DNA of 64,000 nucleotides. Source: Straminergon stramineum. Taxonomy: Eukaryota > Streptophyta > Bryopsida > Hypnales > Calliergonaceae. Of this stretch, positions 1 to 12,277 are shown in pieces. The notes under the pieces were generated by a model, which had not been told where the DNA came from, did no database searches, and saw only the letters and a program-made list of their open reading frames with translations. The number at the start of each line of letters is the position of its first letter. Within the stretch, counting starts at the first letter, position 1. The DNA lies in the NCBI GenBank assembly GCA_963920665.1, contig OY987271.1, forward strand, positions 17,983,350 to 18,047,349. The letters run 5' to 3'. The position numbers were made by a program, and so were the translations under genes.

Positions 1-173
1 TATATCCAAACTAATCTACATTCCAATGCTTAGAAAATTTCATTATTAAATGTACTCTAGGTTTCCACGCAATAGTAAACTAGAAATCAATTGAAGAAAA
101 GCACTTGATAAACCCACATACAACAATCATTGATAATCTGAAAGGGTTTGGATGATGCGTTAAGAGAATTCAC

Positions 174-1709
174 TTGACAACGTAAGAGACTATCAGCAGT
201 GCGAGTGTTCCGAGATGATGAGTCATACTGACACCAAAGTCTTTTCGCCGAGTCTCCCAAAAGCATAGAGCAAATATGCTGTAAGTGTAGAATCCACTAG
301 AGAAGGCGTATAAAAACTTCAGTTTCAGCCTGTACACATTGTGCAGAAAAAACATTGTGCACTCATTATAGAAGGCAGAATCAGAAAGCCATCAACGAGA
401 GTCCATGCTGCAACAATGGAATCACAAGCAATGTATGTGCATGTCTGGAACTCGTCCATAACACTCCAGGAATAAATCAGCTCATCACACCTCGGGCCCG
501 TCAGCTATTCAAGGGAGAATCAAGCTTCACGGTGCCTAGGAAATTAGAAATGACACTTCCAAATTCATGGACCATCCTGGTTCTCAAAAGTTGCAGTATT
601 GGAATACATGCCACCTGCTTTCGAACTCGAAGAGTCGTGAGGCCAAATGACTATTGACATTCCTAGTTCCACATTACATTGGTGCTCTATCTGCTCTAGA
701 ATATAAAAGATGCAAGCCTAACACTACTCAACAATGAAACTACATCTGATCGTGACACCTATCTAATGCGACACTCCATAAACCTCGCAAAATGAGCAAA
801 TATCGATGAACATTGAGGATGTACACCACCTCAACATTAGAACTTGTGTGGCTTCAGATCATCTACCAATAAAACAATAAAACCTTATAACTTTTTTGCA
901 TGCCGTATCCATATAATGCAACCTTAGGTACATTAGAAATCTCTCCGGTTCGCTAACAAGAATACTTACAAGTCTTAAAATCCTAATAATAGAAATTAAG
1001 CTCAGTGCCGCAGTTAGGGAGGTCTCCTTATGTAGTTATCTAAATCGAATTGCATCCCAACCTCTTGCATTGAAACCAAAAAATCACAAACCCTACCAGA
1101 TTCACAATCACAACAAAACACCATCCACTCCAACAAAAGCAGAGCGTCCAACCAACGAAGAAACGCTTACTTTATGCTAAGGTTGGGCCAAGTTTGGTCG
1201 CCAGGGCCAAGATAGAACCACTTGGTCTGCGAGAACCACGGCTCATTGTACGTGACCGCGAGCGCCAGCAGCTCGGCCGTAGTGTAATACACACACTTCC
1301 ACGCCGATTCCTTGAACTTGACTAACTTCTTCTCCTTCTCCAGGCGCTCCGTCGGTGACAGCTTCGCAATCACGTCCGGCATCAATCCAGCAATGGAATA
1401 CCGACCAAGAGGCTAAAAACAAACAAACACCCGTCCCAAACCGTCACTTACACCCCTCGAAAATCAATCCAAGCATAATGCGCATACGAATCCAAACTCC
1501 AAACACACTCAATCGGTGGTTTCCCGAATTACAACAACAAGATCGACGCACTCGCTCACCTCGAAAAGAAAGTGGTCGAGGACGAAGCGCAACAGGGGAA
1601 AGAGAAGCGCGAACACGGGCACGAGCGCCAGGTCGGTGACGCTGGGAAGGCTGGCCTCCTCCCATCGCGGAGGCCAGTGCCACAAACCTGGCAATACGCT
1701 CACCACCAT
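174..1709 (-). CDS. LOH: Ceramide synthase, LAG1/LOH type (5' part; gene continues off the left edge)
   Basis: Makes ceramide by N-acylating a sphingoid base with a fatty acyl-CoA in the ER membrane. Three exons are visible: 1560-1709, 1171-1412 and 174-329. All have GT/AG borders (donors GTGAGC, GTAAGC, GTGAAT; acceptors TTTTTAG and TGTACAG) and compatible phases 0, 2 and 2, giving about 182 residues. The start at 1709 is the only ATG that gives an N-terminus of normal length. Exon 1 holds the first membrane segment ([20 protein letters not shown]). Exon 2 holds FKESAWKC and YNEPWF, hallmark plant LOH strings. Exon 3 begins the TLC domain, with [23 protein letters not shown] and the catalytic-type His pair in MTHHLG. 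The next exon, expected to start like FARVGS, is not in bases 1-173 and must lie outside. Assignment to LOH1/3 or LOH2 class is not settled. No break is seen in the visible part. Confidence 0.9.
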
Positions 1710-2040
1710 CGCAATGCAACCTAATGTAACGCAATAGATTTCAATGGAATTGATCTCAAGCGCGCGCACACGCACACACACAGACAATGCGATCTGTGAA
1801 GTGTACCGACAGAGCGAAAGAAAGCGTAAAGGAGTGAGAAGTGCAAAGAGAAGTGCAAGGGGGCCGACGGAGGCAATGAGCCGCGACGAGGCGGAAGCTG
1901 CAGAAGCGTGGGCTCACTCATGAGCGGGGGCCGACACGCGCGGGAGCGGTGCCCGCGTTGCGTACGTTGACACTGGTGGCGATGGCTTCCGGAGCTTCGG
2001 GACAATTGCGAGAGCCACAAGTTTTTTTTACTTTCATGGG
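1710..2040 (-). promoter_or_regulatory. 5' leader and promoter region of the ceramide synthase gene
   Basis: This is the GC-richer block upstream of the start codon at 1709. It includes a short CA/GC dinucleotide run at about 1759-1784, which reads as TG/GC repeats in gene orientation and could lie in the 5' leader. No unambiguous TATA box was identified. The function is inferred from position only. Confidence 0.35.
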
Positions 2041-2710
2041 GATTGGGCAGCGCAGACATCGGAGCTTCACTTCACTGTAGTGATTAAGAAGCGAGTTACA
2101 TCTATGCACATGGATGAAAATGCGCATTTTATGGATGAAAATACTTACGTTCATTCAGAAGGGGTACATTCATCGAAAAGAGCAATGTAAGAGTTTATTT
2201 CTTGGGGCAGCCAGTGCTGAAAGATGATCCTCACGGGAGTAAAGTCCATACACATGGACTAACTGAATCCACAGATTGTGGATGAAAACACGTGTATTCA
2301 TCCAAAAGGAGTTCTATTCATCCGAATAGAGTGATCGAAGAGTTATTTTGCTTCATGTCTTTTGGGCAGCGCAGACTGGCGAACTGCAGTGGACAGGAGT
2401 GATGAAGCGAGTGACGTCCGGCGCATGGATGAAAGGCGCAAAATGTGGATGTAAACTCATTTATTCATCCAGAAAGTGGGGCCATTCGTTCAGAAGGAAT
2501 GATGTAGGACTTTTTCTTACTTCATTTATTTCAGGCAGCAGTGCTGAAAAGTAAACTTCACTGGAGGGATATTTAAGGCTCATGCATGGGGAGTGGATGA
2601 AGTTATGTGTTTGCCGTGGATGAATTTCCGTCTGTTCATCCAGAAGTTAGATCATTCATTCGAAAGGAGTCAGATATGGGAGTTTTTTCCTTCATTTGTT
2701 TTGTTTAACG
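2041..2710. repeat. Four diverged tandem units of about 160-170 bp upstream of the ceramide synthase gene
   Basis: Units begin near 2045, 2206, 2364 and 2533, at GGGCAGCGCAGAC or degenerate forms of it. Each carries in the same order a 'CAGTGNNGAAG' part, 'GGATGAAAA', 'ATTCATCCAGAAAG' and 'GAGT.ATTT'. Spacing is 158-169 bp. The copies differ at many positions, so the array is old. Short open frames across it are products of the repeat and show no protein similarity I recognise. Confidence 0.75.
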
Positions 2711-3334
2711 CATTGTGGACCCTTTGGTCACTGCACATGTTTAGACTAATTAGTTCCACAATTTATTTATTTTTCTTGAAACATATGGACAATTTCCATT
2801 GATAAGTGAAAAAGTACACAAAACCAATGGATGAGATCCCCAGCGAGAGATTTTTTAGTGGTTCTACAATTTTGTTGTTGCAATAGAATGGCAAACTCAC
2901 ATATTGAGGTCAAACTCATTCTTTGTTAAAAACACACACATTATAGGTGGTCAATTGAAAGCAAAAATACGTAGCTTTCCATTATTGTTCTTGAGGGGGT
3001 AACTAGTCTTTTCTTTAGGGATTCTATTGTGGTTCTTTCGATTCCCTAGTACTGTTGCAATTGTAAAACGAAAGTTTTCTTTCAAATAGTAGAATAATAA
3101 AGAAACTTTTACCCATGTGTCTCAACTACATGGGGACGTTCTTAGAAGTCATGAAGACTATTCAATCCAATTCCAAGCCTTTTAACTCCAATTCACTTCC
3201 ATGTACAATTTTTTTTCTACATTAGAATGCTAAGAAGACACAATCAGCCCCAATAGTAAGGTTCCGAACAGGGCACATGGCCAGTTAGAGTATACAAACT
3301 TTAGTGATGGAAAGAGATATCAGTACGGGATATG

Positions 3335-3515
3335 GATGAGAGATATTATTTACATTTATCCAAATGGATGGATGAAATGTCAAATTATGGATGAAACATC
3401 GTACATTCATCTAAAAGTGTATGTGTACGATCATCCCAAAAGAGCGATACTCGCACTGTCCTGAGATTTTGGAGCAGTTTGCCGATTTCATGCTTCAGTT
3501 GCAGACAGGCGGGGG
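3335..3515. repeat. Detached, more diverged copy of the 160-170 bp unit
   Basis: It has the same order of motifs as the 2.0-2.7 kb array: GGATGAAATG, ATGGATGAAACAT, ATTCATCTAAAAG, then AAGAGCGATAC and a TTGGAGCAG block. It lies about 600 bp beyond the array. Confidence 0.5.
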
Positions 3516-3699
3516 AATATGCACTTATTATGCAGCACAGTGATGAGTCAAATATTCGGAGGAAGTTTTAGTTTTCTTTATCCCTTTGGTAATTCCCCCC
3601 CTGGGAACGACGTCGGTGCTGACGCTCCCTTAGCTAGCTCCCTTAGCTCCCCCACGTTCTCTGTGCGGTCCCAACTGAAGTCTTCAATGCCCAACTACT

Positions 3700-4740
3700 T
3701 TTTTGGAAGAATTCATTCTGTCTGTCAGTTCGGTACAGTAGCTTGGCAAGCAAAACGCTAACAAGAAGTTCAACCCGTCCTTTGAAGTGGGTCCAGCAGG
3801 GTGGATAGATCCTTGGGGAAAAACACAAGAATTTTTTATTTGCCACATGATAAAATTTGCAAATTTTGACTGATTCATAAGGGAGGCAACCCATTATTGA
3901 TTACCGACCCCTTCAGGCAATATAGAGTGATCTCTTTCCGCGCAAGAGGAGATGACAGTGATTAACCCCTAAACGACACAGCAGACGTTTTTTGTCTGAT
4001 GAACGTCAAGGAATTCTCCTTTGTAGGACATAATTGCAACTATTCATCCTTGGAATTAGGGGTGGAAAGGGGAGATCTTCTATAGTAGTTTGACTCCTAA
4101 TGAGTATTTTTTAATTTTTTAAAGTGGATGATGTCATATGTTTCCAAAATGCCTGATTTCCATGGTCACCAGTCCGGCGTTCAAGGATTAATTACAACAC
4201 AGTTCCCCGTGCAATTGTGGCACATTGTGATTGTTTTACAACACTCTCAATCCTTGGTGGATTTTGCAACCAACTTTTATGGGAAACTCAAAGGTCTACT
4301 CACATGACCTAAGTGGGAGGAACGAAATCTTCCACTCAAAAATTCATAGTAATTATGTTTTGAAAAATAGAAATCTAGAAATTTTGGAAACCTTCCCAAC
4401 TCTCTTTTTGCGCATTGGAAAATCCCCCCACCCCCCAAAGAAACTCGCCCTCCATGTAGGTGTAACCACTTAAGTGGTTGGAAATGGTTTGCCTAGCTTA
4501 GTTGCAATCAGAGGCCCCAAACTCACTTCACTAGGAGAGGTGAAGAATGTAGATTATACATGCATAAAATAGTTTTTTGTTTTTGTTTTTTTTATTACAA
4601 TCACCTTGGAGAATACAAAATTCACCCTATTGGGTCCACTTCGAATGATGGGTTTAGCATCCTATGCTTGTCACTTCTTCTACCATACTATTCATTAATT
4701 ATTTTGAGAGTATTTGTTGGTAACTTTATATGCTTCAAAA
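3700..4740. repeat. Dispersed intergenic repeat, related to 38.64-39.0 kb
   Basis: Blocks shared with 38,640-39,000 are GAATTTTTTRTTTRCCACAT, 'AAATTTGCAAATTTTGA', 'GGTCCAC..CGAATGATGGGTTTAGCATC' and TTAACCCCTAAACG. They occur in the same general order with large insertions or deletions. An AGACGTTTTTTGTCT hairpin follows the TTAACCCCTAAACG box here, and a close version follows the same box at 39.55 kb. Confidence 0.5.
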
Positions 4741-6928
4741 AACATTATATCAAGTAAGGTGGGCACCTCCATAATTGCCACTTTTTGCTAGGTGCCTAGT
4801 TTCCATTACTCAACTCCTCAATTTTTTATATTATCTTGTTGGCATGGTAAGGGAGGTTTGATCACACTAAACATTTAGATATTGTATGCAAAAGTTATGA
4901 AGGGTCAAAAACTAATTTGGGAGATGTTTAAAAATCGTTTCTTCCAAAAAGTTCCATATTGATTTTGGAGATGTATGTAGAGTGATGATGGAAGTTTGGG
5001 TTAGTAGCCCACCATACAACCTCATTATTCTTGAAACATGTTAGAAAGTTTAGAACAAATTCAAAACAATGACACTACAAGAACATTGTAAAGAAACCTC
5101 AATTCCCAAGCAACCAACAAAGTCAAAAAAAGCAAATGCCATAGAATAAAAGGAGAAGCAACTGTCTAGAGTTAGGAACAACAATAGGACACCACACTAA
5201 AACTAGCATGGTGATGTACACAATAGTGTGTGCACTTCTAATCACCACAAAACTGCAATCAAGCATAGATACTATTAAATGGAAAGATTTATTTCTATCA
5301 ATTCGAATTGGTAAATGAAAAAGGATTCTAATACAATTCACAATGCATTATTTGGACAACGTAAGAATACATTTTGAATTTTCTAATCACTAGTGACAAA
5401 TGTATTATAAACCAATACAAGGATATAATGTTTAAGCCTTGTACATCCTCAACTAATGTCTTCATTCTAGGCAAGAATCTAGATGTGATGTTTTTGGGTT
5501 AATGATAATTTGTACATACCTACAAGTTGAAGTAGAAAATTTCATGTTAGTGTGCAATCAATGAAACCTTGGCTAAAAAATAGTACTCAAAATCTCTAAA
5601 ATGGTTATTAAGGTGACATACCAACATCTCATTGGAGGTACTTTCAAAATAAGAAATTACTTTTGATAATTATGAAAAAATCACCTACCTTGCGAAAAGG
5701 TCAGATTTGGAAGAAATTAAGTCATTTTTGTATGAAAGTGCCACATGCCATCTTATGAATGGTGTAAGATGATGTGGACCCCTTAGAATTTGATATAGAA
5801 ATTCAATATCAACATCTAAATCATGAATCAAAACTTCACATATTGTAATGTGTATAATAGTATCATCTACCTTTAATATGATTAGGGGATCCTTTAGAAC
5901 TTTAAAACAGAAGTTACAACCAAAAAACAAGTAAAGAAATATTATTATGCAGCAAGTGACTATAAATAGTACAAATATTTCATACAACTCTCCAACCCTC
6001 AAAGATATTAATTTAATATAATATAAGAAGAATGCATTTTTCTAGATTCTAATCCAAATTTTCTAGAACAATCGGATTCCCTATTATATTATAAATCTAC
6101 TTCTTAAAAATATATGTCATTTAATTTTTATACATTATCTAAAATATTCAATCATCAATATTTTTCCCAACTAATCCCACACATACTAAATAGAAACAAT
6201 TGCATACTACAATATACATGGTTTTATTATATACCCAAGGTACATAGAAATTCACAATGAGGACTAGTTTTGCACCAAAATTTTGATATTTGCACCCAAA
6301 ACTACGAAGGAATATCTATCCTTTTTTGCGACAACTAATTCATGACCTTTATTAGAAAGCTCAAGACAATTTTCACCTCAAAATTTTTAAGAAATTTACA
6401 TTCTAAAAAATAAAAAGGAAAAAAATTATATATTAAAATTTTAAATAATAGAAAAAATAATTTAAGGTTTTGAACACAAAAATTGAATTAAAAAAATGCA
6501 AAAAATTCTTAAAATAATAAGAGCATAAAATATATAATCTTGGTGATTTGAAAGACTCATATGAAACATTTGAAAAATGATATGAATACCGGTACCTATG
6601 AATGGGATCTATAAATTTAGTGTATACAATGCATTGTGACAATCATCCTTTAGGGTGTAAATTTTTCCATTTTGAGCACTTCAAGATTTTTTTAAATTAT
6701 TTTTATAGGTTTTCATACAACTTCAGTAGTCTTGATCTCGAAGTTTTAAAAAAATTGTCTTCTATCCAAAATTAGTATGCAATCCCCCCCCCCCACAAAA
6801 AAAAAATCCAAGTTTATCAAAACATTGCCTTACAATCCATTGTGACAAAAAAACTTGTGTACCATAATATGTAAAAATTCATTGACCAATTTTTATTTTC
6901 ATTCAATTTAATTAAAAAATTTAACATT

Positions 6929-7197
6929 AAAGGGGATTTGAGGCATCAAGAGGGCCGTTTTAGGATTGTTCCCTTGCCTATTCCTTATGTAGTTTGGGAA
7001 TGGTTGACTACTGTCAGAAAAAAAATATCCATAAAAAAAATATTAGTTCTAAAATGCAAAAAGAAGTTGAAAAAAATTTCAATTTATTTTTGACGTGGCA
7101 GTGTCTTGGCCACATCAAATTGTTGTAGTGGCACAGTTCTTGGGTTCTTCGTAGCGTGGGAACTCGTAGGCATGTAGAGGCCTCAAATCTCCCCTAA
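6929..7197. mobile_element. MITE-like element, family with AGGGGATTTGAGGC ends (copy 1)
   Basis: The left end AAGGGGATTTGAGGC is mirrored on the right as GCCTCAAATCTCCCCT. The interior carries GACGTGGCAGTGTC and GTGGGAACTCG, also seen in the copy at 8949-9205. The 35.4-kb copy matches in inverted orientation, including the subterminal 'TTTTAGG.ATTGTTCC' block. There is no coding capacity. Confidence 0.6.
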
Positions 7198-8574
7198 TGG
7201 CACATCTATGTGCAAAAATAAATTCAAAGTAAATTGACAACCAATGTTTTTAAGAATTTGGTAGTTTTTGAATGGGTGAAGGTGTACCAAATCACAATGT
7301 TGCCAATCTTCGATTCCCTACTCCCTTCCCAACTTAGCCTAAAGCTTAGAATCTACTAAAGTTGATATTCCAAACCTTAGAAATTAGTGTGATGAAAGTT
7401 TAGTTAGTAGTAAAGGTGTTATATTTTTGCTTCTTTCCTTTTAATTTGGAAACAATTATCTTAGCTAAATAATATTGTGAACAAAATATTTCTTGATGGA
7501 TAAAAAATTATTTTTATCCCTTAGTTTTCTTTCTAGAACAAACTTGTTTCTATAATCTCATAGTATTGCTGACAATAGAAACGGTGAAATAAAGTTTTGA
7601 AGGATACCAAAACATTGTTATGCTTTACTTTGTTCATTTTCATTTTGTTAGAAGAAAACCATTTTTAAGGCCTATTTCACATTTTGGTTAAAATAGAAGA
7701 TAAAAATGTATTTTTTGAGGGATACAAAAATATTGTGTAATTTTCTTTTCTTTTCTTAGTATATATTTTTTGTATCCAAGAGCTCTTAGTTTTTTAGTTA
7801 ACATAGAAGGAGGAATTTTTTTTTTAAGTTCTTACAAACCTCTAATACTCTACAACTAAACTTTCATTAAAATGTTATAATCCAATTCAATAAAAAAATA
7901 ATCTAGAAGAATTCAATATCTTATTTTCTTTAATTCAAAGAAAACAACAAGGATAAATGATCCTCAAAACTTCAAAGCTCAGTGGCTCAAGTATAGATGA
8001 GTTACACCCAAAAAAGTGCCCCCTTTTCACCCTTGAGCTCTATCTTATAGCAAAGATGACTATTGGTTCTAGTAATTGTCTAAACCCCAAATTGATGGAT
8101 TTCTAAAAATCTATTTTGACTCAAAATGAATCTTCCTAAAAAACTTTCTTTACTTTTGGTTTAAATATTCACTTCTCTCTAGAATCATCCAACTATCAAA
8201 GATAATCCACTTATAACTACTTAATTCTATTTCAAAAATCATTTGCTTTGAGTAGTGTAGTTCTATCTCAAAATTCATTAACCTCACTTTAAAAACACCC
8301 TCTTAGATTTGTCCCACTCTAGTGCATGGATCAAGAATGCAAATCAATTTAATAAAGAGCAATGAGTCTTGAGGAATAATAGAATTATTTGGAAAAAAAG
8401 ATTTGTAGCACCCACAATAGCACAACTATGAATTTTTCTAGACTCAAACATTGGTTTACATGTAAGATTTTGGTTTGGACCCCAATTCATGTAGTAAAAT
8501 GTAATTGAAACTTTAGAAATTCTATATTCGCATATTAGAATTTATCCATGAGACAAAGAAGACATTAGAAAGGC
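7198..8574. other. AT-rich intergenic DNA, nothing recognised
   Basis: There is no gene, RNA or repeat I can support. The stretch consists of A/T-rich low-complexity sequence with many stop codons in all frames. Confidence 0.55.
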
Positions 8575-8851
8575 TTTGTGAACTTAATAAAATTGTTGAT
8601 GGATATCTAATGATAAACTACTATTTGAATATTAGAGCAAGTTATTTGAAATTTCCTTCACAACTTTCAATCCTTTTACATATATCATTGACACTTCAAA
8701 CATCTTTGAAAACTTAGATATTTGAAGCGTAAATGATATATATAAGAGGATTGAAAGTTATGAAGGAAATTTCAAATAACTTACTCTAATATTCAAATTA
8801 TAGTTTACCAACTATTAGCTATCCATCAACAATTTTATTAAATCACATAAA
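8575..8851. mobile_element. Long foldback element, arms about 125 bp
   Basis: The left arm (AACTTAATAAAATTGTTGAT... through ...CATATATCATT) is matched by its reverse complement on the right, ending CAATTTTATTAAATCACAT. By eye the arms agree at roughly 85-90 percent, around a loop near 8700-8730. The ends are not CACTA-like, so this is a different class from the four CACTA foldbacks in the window. Confidence 0.75.
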
Positions 8852-8948
8852 TTATATAAATCAGTATAAAAATCATAGAAAATACACAACCTCCCAAATA
8901 AATAATATTCCAAAAATTACAGAAATTCTAAAATTTAGAAAACAATAA

Positions 8949-9205
8949 TCATTACAAGAGATTCAACAACCCTAGGAGACTATTTCAAGTTGGATCCCTT
9001 GTTGGGACCCAGATAGAGTTGGCTACTTTATTTTTAATTAAAAATTTTAGTAATTAATTTATAAATATTAAAAAAATATTTTTTATTATTATCTGATGTG
9101 GATGTCGTTTAGCCATGTCAACTAATTGTTGGCCTTGAGTTCCCACAATCCGAGAACTCATGGGAACTTGCGGTCTTCCAAACTAGCTAAATCCCTTCTA
9201 ATGAG
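8949..9205. mobile_element. MITE-like element, AGGGGATTTGAGGC family (copy 2, degraded)
   Basis: The left end CATTACAAGAGATT pairs with the right end AATCCCTTCTAATG. The interior has GATGTGGATGTC, CCATGTCAACTAATTGTTGG and CTCATGGGAACTTGCGG, corresponding to blocks in the copy at 6929-7197. Confidence 0.5.
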
Positions 9206-9884
9206 AATTTTAGAAAATTACATGAATTACAGATTAGATGTTGATGAATATGACACATTCCTTGAGAATCATAGGTGCAAAATTGTGCTTGGAAGGGTTT
9301 AAAAGGATGGTGCAGTAATTACCTACACCTTAAACTTTCATGCATTTCTTCCCCTCTTTTTTAGCTTTCAAATTATATAGTTAGCTTTAACTTTGGTAGA
9401 GAATTGACTCCCTAGAAAAGGTTTAGGTGAGGAATAGACTTTTTTGTCTACATCTTTAAATTAGGTTTTAATATTAGAAATAAAAATAAATCTTTGGGGA
9501 GCATTTCACAAATTTTATTTATTTTAATTAAATATTCAAAAGTTGTTGTGTGATCTTATATGAAACCATATTATGAGATTAAATATGGTGTTGAAATTTG
9601 ACGTGTTGGTTTGTTAAGGTTGTCACATTAGAACATGGCATACTAGGCTACCGGTATATATTAAAGGTGATCGCAAGAAACACTTTTACATCTTAAATAT
9701 TTTTTTCATATTTAAAAAATATCTAATATTTATAAACACACCCAATTGGGAAGGGGGAATTTGTTTTTTTGCTCAAAAAAAATAGAAATAAAAATTGGGA
9801 CTTGAAGTCATCTTTACGATTAAATAAAATTTGAAATAGAATTTTACAAATAAAAAATCTCTATCTTGTATGGCTGAAAAATCT

Positions 9885-10590
9885 CTGAATGTGAGGCTGT
9901 CTTTTGAGTGGATAGTGAGGAAGGTTGTCTGAGGCAATTAAAATTGGATTCAATTTTAATTGCATAGCCCCCCCCTCCCGAATTCGTGGGAAAAAACAAT
10001 AACCCCCTATTGAGATTAAACAATATCCCCCTCACTCTTGTATTTTTCAAAATAAAGTCGTTTGATAATTGATATGGAATATCTGTTTCCGTATCTGTTA
10101 TTCATATCTGTATCCGTATCCATTTCCATATATATATGGTATATGTACGGTATCAAGATCAACGGCAAGGAAGGGGTGTTTTTATTTTTTTTCGAAAATG
10201 ATCAATGGCTATTAATTTTTTTGGGGAGGGGGGGCGCTAATTAATTGAGCAGGAAGTGCTTTGTCTTTTCAGTGGATAGGGATAGTGAGGAAGGCTATTG
10301 AGGCAATCAAATTATTTTTCAAAACCTAGTACCCCCCCCTCACTCTTATATTTTTGAAAACAAAGTCGTTTGACAATCAATATGGGATAATCCGTATCCG
10401 TTTTTCATATCTATTTTCTGTACCTGTTTTTTGTATTTGCATACATACGGTATCATAATATTTGTATCAGGATCAACGGTAGGGAAGGGGGTGTTTTCAT
10501 TTTTTTTTTAAATCAATGGCTACTAATTTAGGGGGGAAGGAGGGGGCTAACTAATTGAGCACGAAGTGAGGCTATCTTTTGAGTGGATAG
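9885..10590. repeat. Tandem duplication, period about 350-380 bp, with C- and G-runs
   Basis: Two units carry the same ordered blocks: CTTTTGAGTGGATAG, GTGAGGAAGG, a C7-8 run before CTCACTCTT, AAAGTCGTTTGA, CCGTATC, ATCAACGG followed by AAGGGGGTGTTTT, CAATGGCTA and a G-rich run. A third partial copy starts at about 10,566 with GTGAGGCTATCTTTTGAGTG. Confidence 0.7.
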
Positions 10591-10758
10591 TATATCAGTA
10601 TGTGTGTTTTAACTTTTAAGTGTTCTTCCATTCCATAATTGAAGGGATTATAGAATTTAATTTTCTTTAGATGTATTTGGTTGGATACTATTTTATTTCA
10701 GATAAAAACACTTTTCAATTTTATTTTTCATTTTTAAATATTTTCCAAAAATATAAAC

Positions 10759-10759
<1 letters not shown>

Positions 10760-10811
<52 letters not shown>
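10760..10811. repeat. (TA)n microsatellite
   Basis: An uninterrupted TA dinucleotide run of about 26 units. The short plus-strand open frame over it merely encodes an Ile/Tyr repeat and is not a gene. Confidence 0.95.
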
Positions 10812-10814
<3 letters not shown>

Positions 10815-12277
10815 TTTATATTTTTTAGTGTTCTATTAATTTTTTTTGTTTTATTTTATTTTAAAACAATTTTTTAAAAGCTACTAGCACTTCCAATACT
10901 ACCTCAAATGCAACAAAATTAATATGTATTGCTTGCAATCAATTATGTTTGATTTTTTGTTTTCTAGTCGATGGCAAGTGAAATCCTCTCATATGTCAAG
11001 TTGATGCAATGTATTTGGAATAATAAGAAAAATCTGTAATGTTAAAACTCTACCTAGAAGTAGTTTAAAGTACTTGTTCATTACAATTCTATATATGAAA
11101 AGTAAAAAAATATCCTAAATTAATTCCATTTAACCCCTAAATACCCAAGGCCTTTTTTGAGCTTATTAGAACTTGCTCTAAATGGAACAAAAAGTCAACA
11201 TTTTGATAAGTTTTATCAATTTGTTTTGAATTGTAATTGTACAAATTCAAACTAAACATGTCAGAGATCACATGGGAAAAGAAAGCTTAACAATATTACT
11301 TAAGAATTGAAAGATTTTAATGTTTGATCACGAGGGTGTTAAATCTATAAAATTGGTCACCCCCAAAATATGTGGTTAGAAGTTAGAACTTGCATTCAAC
11401 CCCAATCAATTTACGGCTTCTAAAAATTTACTCTACAATTTTCTTAAATGAATTTTTAATGTGATTTTTTCTCCAAGATCTATTGTGTTTGAGATTTATT
11501 TCGAAGAGACCTCAATACTAGTAAGAAAATCAAGATTTGCAATGGACACCCTTACACAAAATCTTGAATAGGGAAATCATAATCATTAAGTTTCATAATC
11601 AAATTTTGGAAGCTAAAACTAAACTTAAAAAAGAATGTTTTGAAGATATAAACTATTGAAAATAGTAATTTGTTTAGGTTTCAATTATCTTCAAAGTATT
11701 AAGGACAAAAAAATTTGGTGCCTCTAGCATTTAGGGATTAAGCAACAAAGTAGAGCAAAATTATTAGGAGGCTTATCAATTTGACAAACTAAAATCCAAG
11801 GAATTTGAAAATTTCTATGTACTTCAATGATTTGTTACTGACACACTTTTTGTCATGAATTTTCTTATAGTAGTTGGAACCTTTCACTGATTATTTGTAT
11901 AAACAATGAATTTTTTTGAGAAACCTTTCAACAATGAAAAATTAAAGAAATTTGTAGGAAACAAGTTCTATGCAAAATTGCCTTAGTAATCAACAAGCAA
12001 ACAAACAAGGAAGATTGGACCCAAAAGACACCTAATTGCACATTGTATCCAAAAGCTATCATGTTGGGCAAAAAATAATTTTATAAATAGGTGTAAAATA
12101 TTGGAAAAATCATTTCGTACAAGAATAATTATTTTATATGGAAAAAAAAACATAATAGTTCTAGTTTTCAACATATAAAATGAATATTTGGCATAAAATG
12201 CTGGTCCTATCCACCAAGTATATGTTATTAATATAATAGATTCTATTATTCCAATGAAAACCTTCAAGTCAAACCTG
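10812..12277. other. AT-rich intergenic DNA, nothing recognised
   Basis: No coding or RNA feature can be supported. A TTAACCCCTAAA box, shared with several other intergenic sites in the window, lies at about 11,130-11,141. Confidence 0.55.

Larger units (their letters stand above)
2711..6925. other. AT-rich intergenic DNA without a recognisable gene
   Basis: Only short open frames with no family signature occur here. A dispersed repeat occupies about 3.7-4.75 kb (separate entry). The remainder shows A/T runs and nothing I can assign. Confidence 0.6.

Noticed and set aside
1355..1737. Plus-strand open frames of 73-94 codons over the ceramide synthase exons
   Set aside because: They are antisense shadows of exons 1 and 2 and show only Arg/Thr-rich sequence from GC-rich coding DNA.
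10671..10877. Plus-strand open frame with an Ile-Tyr repeat
   Set aside because: It is produced by the (TA)n microsatellite and has no codon or domain evidence.
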